Below, one piece after another: positions 52,795-60,994 of a stretch of DNA of 64,000 nucleotides. The stretch's first letter is position 1, and every line of letters begins with the position of its first letter. The notes under the pieces were generated by a model. The model saw nothing but the letters and a program-made list of their open reading frames with translations, did not search any database and was not told where the DNA came from. The position numbers and the translations under genes were made by a program. Source of the DNA: Brevundimonas variabilis (lineage in GTDB: Bacteria; Pseudomonadota; Alphaproteobacteria; Caulobacterales; Caulobacteraceae); assembly GCF_014199945.1 (NCBI RefSeq), contig NZ_JACHOR010000004.1, positions 124,001-188,000 of the forward strand. The letters run 5' to 3'.

Positions 52795-53901
52795 TCAGGC
52801 GGCCAGGTTGGTCCGGCGCATCCGCCAGAACCGAAGGGTCCGCAGCGCCGCCTCGCGCGTGAGCTCGGCATAGTGACGGGCATAGGCGCTGGCCTTGCCC
52901 ATGGCGTCGCCATCGGTGTTCAGCATCACGACCGCATAGGTCAGGAACAGCGAACGGTCGAGGTCGGCGGCCTTGCAGACGACCGACAGGGCGTCCAGCT
53001 CCCGACGCTCGACGATGGTCTGGGCCGTCCGGAAATCGATGTCCGCCAGCTGGGCGAGGGCAATGAGGAAGGGCGTCTTCGACCCGGATCGCAGAAGGCG
53101 GGCGAGCATCTGGGGCGACAACTGGTTGGCGGCCCGCAGCTCCTCGACATAGGCCAGGCTCTCGGCATAGTCGGCGGGCAGGACGCCGTCGACCGTGGCC
53201 ACACGGGTGCGACCGGCGGCCAGGGCGCTTTCCAGCAGGGCTGGATCCAGGGCCGCATTCTTCTCGAGGATCTGCTGGCGCAGGCGCGCCTCGACCACGA
53301 AATACATCTCGTTCAGCAGGTCGGGCGGAAGCGAGCTGCGCTCGACCGTGGCTTCGTGAAGGGCCGGGTTGGCCTTGGCGCGCTCGACGACCGTCTCGGA
53401 CGACTCTCGCGACAGCCGGGCTCCGTCGTTGCGCAACAGGGTGTGCAGGGTCGTGTCGTCGCCGCGTTCCACGATCAGGGCGGAAACCGCCTCGGAGACC
53501 GTCTGCCGCTCGGAGACGGCCCGCATGTGTTCCTGGCCCTTGGCCTTCACGACCCCTAGCAGGTCTTCGTCGGTCAGGACGGTGGAGTTGCGCAGCACCG
53601 GGCCGGCGACGGCCGCCTCGTCATGGGCGAGGCGACGGATCAGTCCCCGGGGCGCGCTCGGGCTGGTGGAGAAGCGGGTCGACAATTCCGCCCGGACCGC
53701 GACTTCCATGTCGGCGGACAGTTCCGACAGGACCGTGTCGTAAAGCGCATCCTCGGCCGCCGTGCGGACGGGCGACCCGAAGAAGTGGTCGGTCAGCTCG
53801 CGCAGCAGGGCCCGGCGTTTCTCGCTCGAAGGCTCCTGCGCGAGCGCAATGAGGTCCGGCAGGCGGGAGGCGACGCGTGTGTCGATCGTCGGTGTGCTCA
53901 T
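52795..53901 (-). CDS. DUF2336 domain protein
   Basis: 368 residues, clear paralogue of the protein at 39260-40369: ASRLPDLIALAQEPSSEKRRALLRELTDHFFGSP, AVAGPVLRNSTVLTDEDLLGVV, SSLPPDLLNEMYFVVEARL and RTLRFWRMRR are shared. The family is all-helical and of unknown function. Its start overlaps the stop of the proline-rich exported protein gene by 4 bp, so the two are coupled. A start of MSTPTIDTRVASRLPD at 53901 is supported by that overlap. Confidence 0.92.
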   Translation of the reverse strand: MSTPTIDTRVASRLPDLIALAQEPSSEKRRALLRELTDHFFGSPVRTAAEDALYDTVLSELSADMEVAVRAELSTRFSTSPSAPRGLIRRLAHDEAAVAGPVLRNSTVLTDEDLLGVVKAKGQEHMRAVSERQTVSEAVSALIVERGDDTTLHTLLRNDGARLSRESSETVVERAKANPALHEATVERSSLPPDLLNEMYFVVEARLRQQILEKNAALDPALLESALAAGRTRVATVDGVLPADYAESLAYVEELRAANQLSPQMLARLLRSGSKTPFLIALAQLADIDFRTAQTIVERRELDALSVVCKAADLDRSLFLTYAVVMLNTDGDAMGKASAYARHYAELTREAALRTLRFWRMRRTNLAA

Positions 53902-54983
53902 GGTTGGGCCGGATCCTCGGATGCGGGCGTGATGGCGGTCAGACGGCCATTGATGTTTCGGACCACGGTCGGGGTCTCTGGCGGTTCGGCCAGATCGACC
54001 GGGGCCGAGTCCAGCAGGACGGGGTCAGGCAGGGGCACGCGGTCCGGCGACTGGCCATTGGCGCGGTGTACGGAGTAGCGGCGGGGCGTGCGGTCGGTGT
54101 CTGCGGCCGTAGCCGGGTAGGCCTGGGGTGCAGGCTGAGCCGGCGGTGCCGGGCGATCTGCGGCTGCGGGCGATGGCTCTGGTGCGGTCTCGCTGGCCGA
54201 GTCTGGGGTCGCGGCCGCCGCAGGCTGGGTGCCCCGGTTCAGCAGGCGAAAGATCGGGGCGTCGGGACGGGGTGCATAGGGGTCGACGGCCGACACAGCA
54301 GGTGAGGCGGGCCCGGTATCTGCAGCAACGGGGACCGGAGCCTCTTCCCGGACCGGCGCAGGCGGCGGCGCCTCGTACCGCGGGGCTTCGAACCGGGGTG
54401 GCTCAAGTCCGGGTGCCTCTGCGGGAGGCGGAACGGAGGTCGGCGCCTCGTATCGGGGCGCGCTGTAGGTCGGGGTCGGGCGGACCGGCGCCTCGGCGGT
54501 CCGGGCCATGCGAACCGGCGCGGCTTCCAGCGGCAGTGCCGGCGGATAGCCGCGCGGCGGCTCCGGCATCACGACGCTGCGTGTCGCATAGACGGGGGCT
54601 GGCGCGGGAGCATAGTTCGAGACGGGGGCGGGCACCGCCGTGACCCAGGCACTGGCCGGGGTCGGGCCGGGGCTGGTGCGGGCGCTGTAGCGGGTCGCGA
54701 CCGGGGCAACCAGCGGCTGGCTGGGCATCGAAAGGATCGGGCCGCGAGAGTCCGTCTCGTCCCTGGGCTCAGCGGACGGGGCAATAGCCGGGGCCGACAG
54801 GCGGGGGTTTTCGTTCTTTCCCGGCCACGTCAGGTATCGCATGCCGGGCGAACGACCGTCTGCGGGGCTGGAGACGCGCTGCTGGGCCATCACGGGCGAA
54901 GCCAGAACCAGGCAGCCCGCCAGAACCGAAATCGAGGCCATCACGGGACGGCTGGAAGAGGGAAGGCTCACGGTCAGGCGCAT
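53898..54983 (-). CDS. Proline-rich exported protein
   Basis: 361 residues. A signal peptide (PVMASISVLAGCLVLASPVMAQ) is followed by a RYLTWPGK motif and then about 270 residues of low-complexity sequence rich in Pro, Ala, Glu, Arg and Tyr with repeated units such as YSAPRYEAP, PPRFEAPRYEAPPPAP. It is probably an extended periplasmic or envelope-spanning segment. The C-terminal 40 residues (TPTVVRNINGRLTAITP) may fold. Overlaps the downstream DUF2336 gene by 4 bp. Function unknown; the family may be restricted to Caulobacterales. Confidence 0.75.
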   Translation of the reverse strand: MRLTVSLPSSSRPVMASISVLAGCLVLASPVMAQQRVSSPADGRSPGMRYLTWPGKNENPRLSAPAIAPSAEPRDETDSRGPILSMPSQPLVAPVATRYSARTSPGPTPASAWVTAVPAPVSNYAPAPAPVYATRSVVMPEPPRGYPPALPLEAAPVRMARTAEAPVRPTPTYSAPRYEAPTSVPPPAEAPGLEPPRFEAPRYEAPPPAPVREEAPVPVAADTGPASPAVSAVDPYAPRPDAPIFRLLNRGTQPAAAATPDSASETAPEPSPAAADRPAPPAQPAPQAYPATAADTDRTPRRYSVHRANGQSPDRVPLPDPVLLDSAPVDLAEPPETPTVVRNINGRLTAITPASEDPAQP

Positions 54984-55034
54984 TTCGGGCTCCCGTTCCG
55001 ACAGGAACGCGCGACGACCCTACAGTGAAGCCAC

Positions 55035-55050
55035 TTAACCCCTGACTAAC
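55035..55050 (-). promoter_or_regulatory. CtrA-like box before proline-rich gene
   Basis: TTAA-CCCCTGA-CTAAC on the plus strand (7 of 8 tetrad bases, correct 7-base spacing) lies 51 bp upstream of the minus-strand proline-rich/DUF2336 pair and overlaps the permease stop. Orientation relative to the gene is reversed, which weakens the call. Confidence 0.3.
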
Positions 55051-55804
55051 GACGGTGTCCGTGGCGCAGAACGGCCCGCTCGAAGGCCTCGACCCCGGCG
55101 TTGAGCGCCAGACCCAGTCCGGCAAGGCAGACGAGGGCGGCGAGCAGTTCTGCGGTCCGCAGTCGGTTGCCGGCCTCCAGCAGGCGCCAGGCCAGCCCCT
55201 GGGTCGCACCCGAGCCGGACACGAACTCGGCCACGACGGCCCCGATCACGGCCAGGCCCGTGGCGACGCGAAGTCCCTCCAGCGAGGCGGGCAGGGCGGC
55301 GGGCAGGCGCAGGCGCAGCAGTCGCTGGATCCGGTTGGCCCCGTACAGGTCGAACAGCCGCTCGAGGTCCGGATCGGCGGATTTCAGGCCGCTGAGCACG
55401 CCGCTGAACAGGGGGTAGAAGGCCACGGCGGCGGCGAGGGCGACCACGGCCCTGTCGGCATTGTCCAGACCGGCCCAGATCAGCACCAGGGGGGCGATGG
55501 CCACGATCGGGGTGACCTGGAGCGTGACGGCCAGAGGACGCACGGCCTGCTCGGCAATGGGGCTGAGGGAGATCGCGACGGCCAGTCCGCCGCCCAGCAC
55601 CACGGCGACGGCGAGGGCCTGCAGTGCCATCCAGAAGGTCTGCAGCGCCGACCCGGCGAGGACCGGCGCGCGGTCGATCAGGGCCAGACCGATCGCGCTG
55701 GGCGGGGGCAGGACATAGGTCGGAACGCCCAGGGTCCGGACCAGCAATTCCCACCCTGCCAGCAGCAGGGCGATCAGGATCAGGGGGGCCAGAAACCGGC
55801 TCAT
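55046..55804 (-). CDS. ABC transporter permease (SsuC/TauC type)
   Basis: 252 residues, five to six membrane helices, inner-membrane permease of a type I importer. The EAA-type cytoplasmic loop (FYPLFSGVLSGLKSADPDLERLFDLYGANRIQRLLRLRLPAALPASLEGLRVATGLAVIGAVVAEF) contacts the ATPase. The family handles nitrate, sulfonate, taurine and thiamine precursors. The start overlaps the ATPase stop by 4 bp, forming an SBP-ATPase-permease operon. Confidence 0.93.
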   Translation of the reverse strand: MSRFLAPLILIALLLAGWELLVRTLGVPTYVLPPPSAIGLALIDRAPVLAGSALQTFWMALQALAVAVVLGGGLAVAISLSPIAEQAVRPLAVTLQVTPIVAIAPLVLIWAGLDNADRAVVALAAAVAFYPLFSGVLSGLKSADPDLERLFDLYGANRIQRLLRLRLPAALPASLEGLRVATGLAVIGAVVAEFVSGSGATQGLAWRLLEAGNRLRTAELLAALVCLAGLGLALNAGVEAFERAVLRHGHRR

Positions 55805-56574
55805 CGGGCCGGGTCCATGGCCGAGGCGAGGGCCGCGGCGACGGCTTCGACCGCCTCGCGATAGGCGGGATCGGCACGCCAGCGGTCCGGGCGGGGCAGG
55901 GGGCCCGGAGACGGGATGTCGGCGACCGGACGGCCCGTCCGGCTGTCCAGTACGACGATCCGTCCGGCCAGATAGACGGCCTCCTCCACATCATGGGTGA
56001 CGAAGACCATGGCGGGATGGCGGGCGGTCCAGAGCCGGTGCAGGTCCTCGATCAGGGTGCGACGGGTGATGGAATCCAGGGCGGCAAAGGGCTCGTCCAG
56101 CAGCAGCAGGTCGGGGTCGGTGACGAGGGCCCGGGCCAGCGAGACCCGCATGGCCATGCCGCCCGACAGCTGGCCCGGACGGGCGGTCAGCCGGTCTCCG
56201 AGACCGACGGCCTGAAGCGCCGTCGAGGCCCGCCGGCGCGCCTCCGTGCGGGGGACACCGGCGATGTCGAGCGGCAGGGTGACATTGGTCAGGGCGTCGG
56301 CCCAGGGCATCAGGGTCGGGCTCTGGAAGACGAAGCCGGTGGTTCCGCCGGACGCGCGGACGACGGACCCGCCGGAGGGGGTCTCCAGCCCGGCCAGAAG
56401 GCGCAGCAGGGTGGACTTGCCGGCCCCGGACGCGCCGACGACGGCCACGATCTCGCCCCGGGCGACGGTCAGGTCATAGGGGCCGAGGGGCGGGCGCCCG
56501 CGGAAACTGACCGTGACTCCGGTAAGGGATACCGCAAGATCGGAGCCGTGGGACGCCGGAAGCGGACTAGCCAC
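55801..56574 (-). CDS. ABC transporter ATP-binding protein (SsuB/TauB type)
   Basis: 257 residues, cytoplasmic ATPase of the importer. Walker A VGASGAGKSTLLRLL, Q-loop FVFQSPTLMPW, signature LSGGMAMRVSLARAL (LSGGM instead of LSGGQ), Walker B LLLLDEPFAALD and the switch His VFVTHDVEEAVYLA. Overlaps SBP (8 bp) and permease (4 bp), so the three are coupled. The substrate is set by the binding protein. Confidence 0.94.
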   Translation of the reverse strand: MASPLPASHGSDLAVSLTGVTVSFRGRPPLGPYDLTVARGEIVAVVGASGAGKSTLLRLLAGLETPSGGSVVRASGGTTGFVFQSPTLMPWADALTNVTLPLDIAGVPRTEARRRASTALQAVGLGDRLTARPGQLSGGMAMRVSLARALVTDPDLLLLDEPFAALDSITRRTLIEDLHRLWTARHPAMVFVTHDVEEAVYLAGRIVVLDSRTGRPVADIPSPGPLPRPDRWRADPAYREAVEAVAAALASAMDPAR

Positions 56575-57604
56575 GGCCAGGCAGATAGGCGTTCGTGAAG
56601 GCCTGACGCCAGTTCAGGTTCTGGGGATAGACGCCGGCCTCGGCCATGACCTCGAAGAAGGCCTGCCAGCGTTCGGCGGTCATGGCCCCGAGACCGTACA
56701 GGGCCGCATCGCCGCCATCGACGACACCGTTGGCATTCATCTGTTCGCGGGCCTGATCGAGGATGTCCTGGGTCATGTCCGGATTGTCCCGGCGGATCAG
56801 GGCATCGGCGGCACTGGCGTCGCCCTTGATGTAGTCGCGCCAGCCCTCGGCCGAGGCGGCGATGAAGGCGCGAAGGGCCTCGGCATTGTCGCGGGCGAAG
56901 CCATCGGGCGACAGGACCATGGTGGCATAGGAGGGGTAGCCCTCATCGGCCAGCAGGAAGACCCGGGGCGCGAAGCCACCGACCTGTTCGATCGTATAGG
57001 GCTCGGACGTCAGATAGCCCTGCTGGACCGCCCGCTCGTCCGCCAGGAAGGGGGCCGGGTTGAAGGTGTATTTGCGGACCTGATCGTCGGTGAAGCCGAA
57101 TTTGGCCTTGAGCCAGACCCAGAAGGCCGTGATCGAGGCATCCGCCAGCAGGAAGGGTCGACCGGCAAGGTCGGCGATCCCGGTCAGGGCGGGATCGGGG
57201 TGAGCGATCAGGACCTGGGGGTCCTTCTGGAAGAAGGCGGCCACGGCCTTTACCGGCGCACCCTCGGCGACGAGGTTCAGGGGAATGAAGCTGTTGGAGC
57301 CCATGCCCAGTTCAACGGCTCCGGCCGCCAGAAGCTGGGGCACGTTCACGCCCGGTCCGCCCTGGATGATCTCCACGTTCAGGTTGCGCCGGGCATAGGC
57401 CCCGGAGGCGAGGGCCTGGTAGAAGCCGCCATGCTCGGCCTGGGCTCGCCAGTCGGTGGCGAAGCGGATGCGGACCCGGCCCTGCTCGTCCAGCGGGGCA
57501 TTGGCGTCGGAGCAGGCGGCGAGGGCCGTGACCGTCGTGGCGACACCGCCCGCAAGCACGAGGCGACGACTGATGAGGGAAGAGGGAATCGCGCCACGCT
57601 GCAT
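56567..57604 (-). CDS. NMT1/THI5-like substrate-binding lipoprotein
   Basis: 345 residues. Lipoprotein signal (SRRLVLAGGVATTVTALAAC, lipobox LAAC) anchors it in the periplasmic face. NMT1/THI5-like fold: RIRFATDWRAQAEHGGFYQALASGAYARRNLNVEIIQGGPGVNVPQLLAAGAVELGMGSNSF. The family binds pyrimidine precursors of thiamine, taurine or sulfonates. No TPP-riboswitch signature is visible upstream, so a thiamine role is unproven. First gene of the three-gene ABC operon; about 1 kb of largely non-coding DNA precedes it. Confidence 0.92.
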   Translation of the reverse strand: MQRGAIPSSLISRRLVLAGGVATTVTALAACSDANAPLDEQGRVRIRFATDWRAQAEHGGFYQALASGAYARRNLNVEIIQGGPGVNVPQLLAAGAVELGMGSNSFIPLNLVAEGAPVKAVAAFFQKDPQVLIAHPDPALTGIADLAGRPFLLADASITAFWVWLKAKFGFTDDQVRKYTFNPAPFLADERAVQQGYLTSEPYTIEQVGGFAPRVFLLADEGYPSYATMVLSPDGFARDNAEALRAFIAASAEGWRDYIKGDASAADALIRRDNPDMTQDILDQAREQMNANGVVDGGDAALYGLGAMTAERWQAFFEVMAEAGVYPQNLNWRQAFTNAYLPGRG

Positions 57605-57698
57605 GGTTACAGACTAGGGCCGTCCGGGGGTCATGGGAAGGCGACGCCCCGGGGGCATCTGGCCGCGCCCGGATCGCCCGGGCAGGGCCCGAATTGAG

Positions 57699-57767
57699 CG
57701 GGGGGACGAGGCGCCCCGGCAAGCCGGCTTGCTTCGTCCCCCCGCCAAGTCCGGGTTGGGACTTGGC
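57699..57767. repeat. Two adjacent strong hairpins
   Basis: Outer stem CGGGGGGACGA (57699-57709) / TCGTCCCCCCG (57734-57744) encloses the 14-bp palindrome GCAAGC-CG-GCTTGC (57719-57732). Directly after it, GCCAAGTCC (57744-57752) and GGACTTGGC (57759-57767) form a second stem with a 6-base loop. No T-tract follows. It may be a REP-type element, a structured RNA, or the remnant of a mobile element. Confidence 0.6.
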
Positions 57768-58294
57768 CATTGAGGTTCCGGACCCTGGCGTCTTCGTCGG
57801 CAGGCGAACCCGGCGACGGTCGGCTGTATCCTGGCGGCTCAGGTTCGCTGGCGTTTCGTCGGGGATTGCGCCCCGTCGGCGTCCATCGATCCCGGTCTGG
57901 TTCTCCGTGACGTCCGGCACCGAGATGCGGTCGTCGGGAGCCTGGACCCTGCTTCGATCTTGTCCCGCATCACCCGGAGGCGCTGTGAGAAAATCTCTCG
58001 ATCAGAGAGCCGGACCGACCCGCTTGAAACCCCGGTCTCCCTAGGTTTCCGCGCCGCCGTGTCCCTCGGCAAAGTCAGGTTCGCTCCGATTTTCTAAACC
58101 CGCAATGGGCTGTTTCGTTTGCCGGGGTCCAGCCGGTGCACCATCCGGTGGACAAGTGAATGTCGCTCTGTGGACGGAGCAGATTTATGCAGGCTGATCA
58201 GCGGTTTGTGCTGTCCACAGTTTCCGTGGCGCTGGACGGTATGGCGTTGATAGCGACCAGAACGACGGCAGCGCCAATGCCATGCTCAGCGCAG

Positions 58295-58489
58295 TCAGAT
58301 GTCAGCACGCCTTGCCGGAACAGACGTGCGAACGGTCTTCGGCCTGGATTTGATGACTATGGTGCCATCGGGCCGAACGTCACCGTGGGCCAGCATCTGC
58401 GACCAGCTGCCGTACATGCGCAGCAGGTCGGGTCCCGTGATGAGGGCGGCGTCGGATGTCATCTTCATCGCTGTCATCTTCGCATGCAC
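58295..58489 (-). CDS. Small hypothetical protein (uncertain)
   Basis: 64 residues (MHAKMTAMKMTSDAALITGPDLLRMYGSWSQMLAH...). In the middle, codons follow the GC-rich third-position pattern of the genome (GAC GCC GCC CTC ATC; CTG CTG CGC), which is unlike random sequence. There is no recognised family, no neighbour in operon, and no clear ribosome binding site. It may be real or a remnant in this otherwise silent gap. Confidence 0.3.
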   Translation of the reverse strand: MHAKMTAMKMTSDAALITGPDLLRMYGSWSQMLAHGDVRPDGTIVIKSRPKTVRTSVPARRADI

Positions 58490-58605
58490 TCAGTCCAGAT
58501 GGTGTCCAGATCGGGCTAGATCACAAAGGTTTCAAGAGTTGCAGGTGACGATTCATTCCCGACAAAGGCGTGCGGATCGCATGTTGCGGTGCCCGTCACA
58601 CGGTT

Positions 58606-60426
58606 CTAACCCGCCAGGGCCTCGCGCTTGCTCTCCAGCTCCAGCCATTCCTCCTCGGCGGCTTCCAGCCTGGCGCGGGCGGCGTCGAGGGCCTTCATGG
58701 TGGAGGCGAAACCGGCGGGGTCGCGGCTGTAGAAATTGACGTCGGCCAGGCGGGCCTCGTGGGCGGCGATGTCGGCGGGCAGGGCGTGGATCAGGGCGTC
58801 CAGTTCCTTGAGGCGGTGGGTGTCCTTGAAGGACAGTTTGGCCGCCTTGGTCGGCGCCGTGGCGACCGGAGCCGGGGCCGGTGCGGCCTCAGCCTTGGGC
58901 TTGGCGGTGCCGGCGTCGCTGGAGACGGAGTCCCTCAGGAATCCGGGGTTCTGGCGGATGAAGTCGTTCCAGCCGCCGGGGGTCTCGACGATGTCGCCAC
59001 GGCCGTTCATGCCGATGGTCGAGGTGGCGAGGCGGTTCACGAAGTCCCGGTCGTGGCTGACCAGGATCAGGGTGCCGTCATAGGCCTCCAGCAGCTCTTC
59101 CAGCTTGTCGAGCGTGTCCATGTCGAGGTCGTTGGTCGGCTCGTCGAGGACCAGCATGTTGGCGGGCTTGGCCAGGGCCAGGGCCAGCAGCAGGCGGTTG
59201 CGCTCGCCGCCCGACAGGGTCGAGATCGGCTGGCGCAGCTGGGCCTCGGTGAACAGGAAGTCCTTGGCATAGGCCGCGACGTGCTTGGAGATGCCGCGCA
59301 CGATGATGGAGTCACCGCCGCCGGGCGTCAGGGCGTCCCACAGGGTCATGTCCGAGCGCAGGCCCTCGCGGGACTGGTCGAGGTAGACGGTCTCGAGGCT
59401 GGCCCCCAGCTTGACGGTGCCGTCGGTCGGCTCGAGCTCGCCCAGCATGATCTTGACCAGGGTGGTCTTGCCCGCCCCGTTGGGGCCGACGATGGCGAGC
59501 CGGTCGCCACGCAGGATGCGGCTGGTGAAGGGCTTGATGACCACGCGGTCGCCGAAGGCTTTCGTGACGCCCTTGAGGTCGGCGACCAGCTTGCCCGAGG
59601 TCGAGCCGGAATCGACGCCGAGGTTCAGCTCGCGCGGACGGTCCTTGGCCTGTTCGGCGCGTTCGGCGCGCAGGGCGTCCAGCGAGCGGGCGCGGCCCTC
59701 GTTGCGGCTGCGGCGGGCGGTGATCGAGCTGTAGAAGGTCGCGGTCTCGCGCTCGATGGTCTTGGTCAGCTTCTGGAAGGAGATGGCCTCTTCTTCCATG
59801 GTCTTGGCCGCCCATTCGTCGAAGGCGTCGAAACCCTTGTTCAGGGTGCGGACCTTGCGGCCTTCCAGCCAGTGGCAGGACTGGGTGACGCGGTTCAGGA
59901 AGGCGCGATCGTGGGACACGATCAGGGCGGCGCAGCGGGCGCTGATGATCTCGGTCTCGAGCAGCTCGATCGCGAGGATGTCCATGTGGTTGGTCGGCTC
60001 GTCCAGCAGCAGCAGGTCGGGCTCTTCGGCAAAGGCCTTGGCGAGGGCGGCGCGGCGGATCTCGCCGCCCGACAGGCCCCTGGTCGACTTCGCCGGGTCC
60101 ATGCCGAAGGTGGTCAGCCAGGCCTCGGCGGTCCAGGGCTCGGCCTCGTTGGAGGTGGCATAGTCCAGCAGGGTGTCGCCGGCGATGACCGGCTCCTGGG
60201 GCACATAGGCGAAGCGGACAGACGACTGCATCGACCGGGTGCCGCTGTCGGGCTCGATCAGGCCCATGACGACCTTCATCAGGGTGGACTTGCCGGCGCC
60301 GTTGCGGCCGACCAGACAGGACCGGGTGCGTGGCTCGATGGCCAGGTCGACACCGTCGAACAGGGGGCGTTGACCGTCCTGGAGACGGACATCCTTGAGG
60401 GCGACGAGAGGAGGACGGGGAGCCAT
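58606..60426 (-). CDS. uup: ABC-F ATPase (Uup-like)
   Basis: 606 residues with two ABC domains and no membrane part: Walker A sites [14 protein letters not shown] and [14 protein letters not shown], signatures [13 protein letters not shown] and [13 protein letters not shown], Walker [13 protein letters not shown] and [11 protein letters not shown]. An arm/linker ([39 protein letters not shown]) follows the first domain, and a C-terminal coiled coil ([24 protein letters not shown]...[18 protein letters not shown]) is the Uup mark. ABC-F proteins act on the ribosome; Uup also affects DNA transposition precise excision. Divergent to the YcgN-like gene. Confidence 0.93.
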   Translation of the reverse strand: MAPRPPLVALKDVRLQDGQRPLFDGVDLAIEPRTRSCLVGRNGAGKSTLMKVVMGLIEPDSGTRSMQSSVRFAYVPQEPVIAGDTLLDYATSNEAEPWTAEAWLTTFGMDPAKSTRGLSGGEIRRAALAKAFAEEPDLLLLDEPTNHMDILAIELLETEIISARCAALIVSHDRAFLNRVTQSCHWLEGRKVRTLNKGFDAFDEWAAKTMEEEAISFQKLTKTIERETATFYSSITARRSRNEGRARSLDALRAERAEQAKDRPRELNLGVDSGSTSGKLVADLKGVTKAFGDRVVIKPFTSRILRGDRLAIVGPNGAGKTTLVKIMLGELEPTDGTVKLGASLETVYLDQSREGLRSDMTLWDALTPGGGDSIIVRGISKHVAAYAKDFLFTEAQLRQPISTLSGGERNRLLLALALAKPANMLVLDEPTNDLDMDTLDKLEELLEAYDGTLILVSHDRDFVNRLATSTIGMNGRGDIVETPGGWNDFIRQNPGFLRDSVSSDAGTAKPKAEAAPAPAPVATAPTKAAKLSFKDTHRLKELDALIHALPADIAAHEARLADVNFYSRDPAGFASTMKALDAARARLEAAEEEWLELESKREALAG

Positions 60427-60462
60427 GGATGCTTTCGCGAGCCGGGGAGGCTATGGGAAGGC

Positions 60463-60945
60463 GTGCATGTAGAACCTGAAGCCCCCGCAACCAACCCCTT
60501 CTGGCAGACCAAGCGTCTGGAGGAGATGTCCCGCACCGAATGGGAGAGCCTGTGTGACGGGTGCGGGCTGTGCTGCCTGATCCGTTTCGAGGACGAGGAC
60601 ACGGGCGATGTCTTCCCGACGCGGGTGCACTGCAAGCTGTTCGACAGCCAGGCCTGCACCTGCAGCGACTATGCCAACCGCAAGGTCCATGTGCCGGATT
60701 GCGTGAAGCTGACGCCGGGCAATGTGGAGACGCTGCACTGGATGCCGCTGTCGTGCGCCTATCGCCGGATCAGCGAGGGCCGGGGGCTGGCGGACTGGCA
60801 TCATCTGGTGTCGGGCGATCCGGAGACGGTGCACACGGCCGGGGTTTCGGTCCGGGGGCAGACGATCTCGGAGCTGGACCTGGCCGTGCCCGAAGATGCC
60901 GTCGATTTTGAAGCACCTGAATTTGCTGTCGAACGCGGGCGCTAA
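60463..60945 (+). CDS. YcgN-type cysteine-cluster protein (UPF0260)
   Basis: 160 residues starting at GTG 60463 ([22 protein letters not shown]), with GGGAAGG upstream. The cysteine cluster is visible: [40 protein letters not shown] and [13 protein letters not shown] [13 protein letters not shown]0260 (YcgN) proteins probably bind an Fe-S cluster or metal; the role is unknown. A much longer frame runs in from the region of the ABC-F gene on the other strand but is a shadow. It starts 36 bp from the ABC-F start. Confidence 0.9.
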   Translation: MHVEPEAPATNPFWQTKRLEEMSRTEWESLCDGCGLCCLIRFEDEDTGDVFPTRVHCKLFDSQACTCSDYANRKVHVPDCVKLTPGNVETLHWMPLSCAYRRISEGRGLADWHHLVSGDPETVHTAGVSVRGQTISELDLAVPEDAVDFEAPEFAVERGR

Positions 60946-60994
60946 CCGATAATTTCTGATTCGATGCGAACCCTGGGTCGTGGGGGAGTAAAGC

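Larger units (their letters stand above)
57605..58605. other. About 1 kb gap with hairpins
   Basis: Between the ABC importer and the ABC-F gene. It holds the two hairpins at 57699-57767, a CTCTC-GATCA-GAGAG palindrome near 57995-58009, an 8-bp inverted repeat CTGTGGAC / GTCCACAG at 58168-58175 and 58213-58220, and one possible small gene at 58295-58489. I see no rRNA, tRNA, tmRNA, RNase P RNA or known riboswitch motif. Several short frames have uneven codon use and are not called. Confidence 0.5.

Noticed and set aside
57605-57850. TPP riboswitch before the NMT1/THI5-like binding protein
   Set aside because: The conserved CTGAGA and ACCTGA segments are not seen on either strand.
58168-58220. 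Replication origin or DnaA box pair from the TGTGGAC/GTCCACA inverted repeat
   Set aside because: Each half differs from TTATCCACA by at least two bases, and there is no AT-rich region or origin gene nearby.
57605-58605. tmRNA, RNase P RNA or SRP RNA in the gap
   Set aside because: No tag-peptide reading frame and none of the conserved core motifs were recognised on either strand.
58570-60462. Long plus-strand frame opposite the ABC-F gene, running into the YcgN-like gene
   Set aside because: The part opposite the ABC-F gene is Leu/Gly/Val/Gln-biased shadow; only the segment from GTG 60463 matches the cysteine-cluster family.
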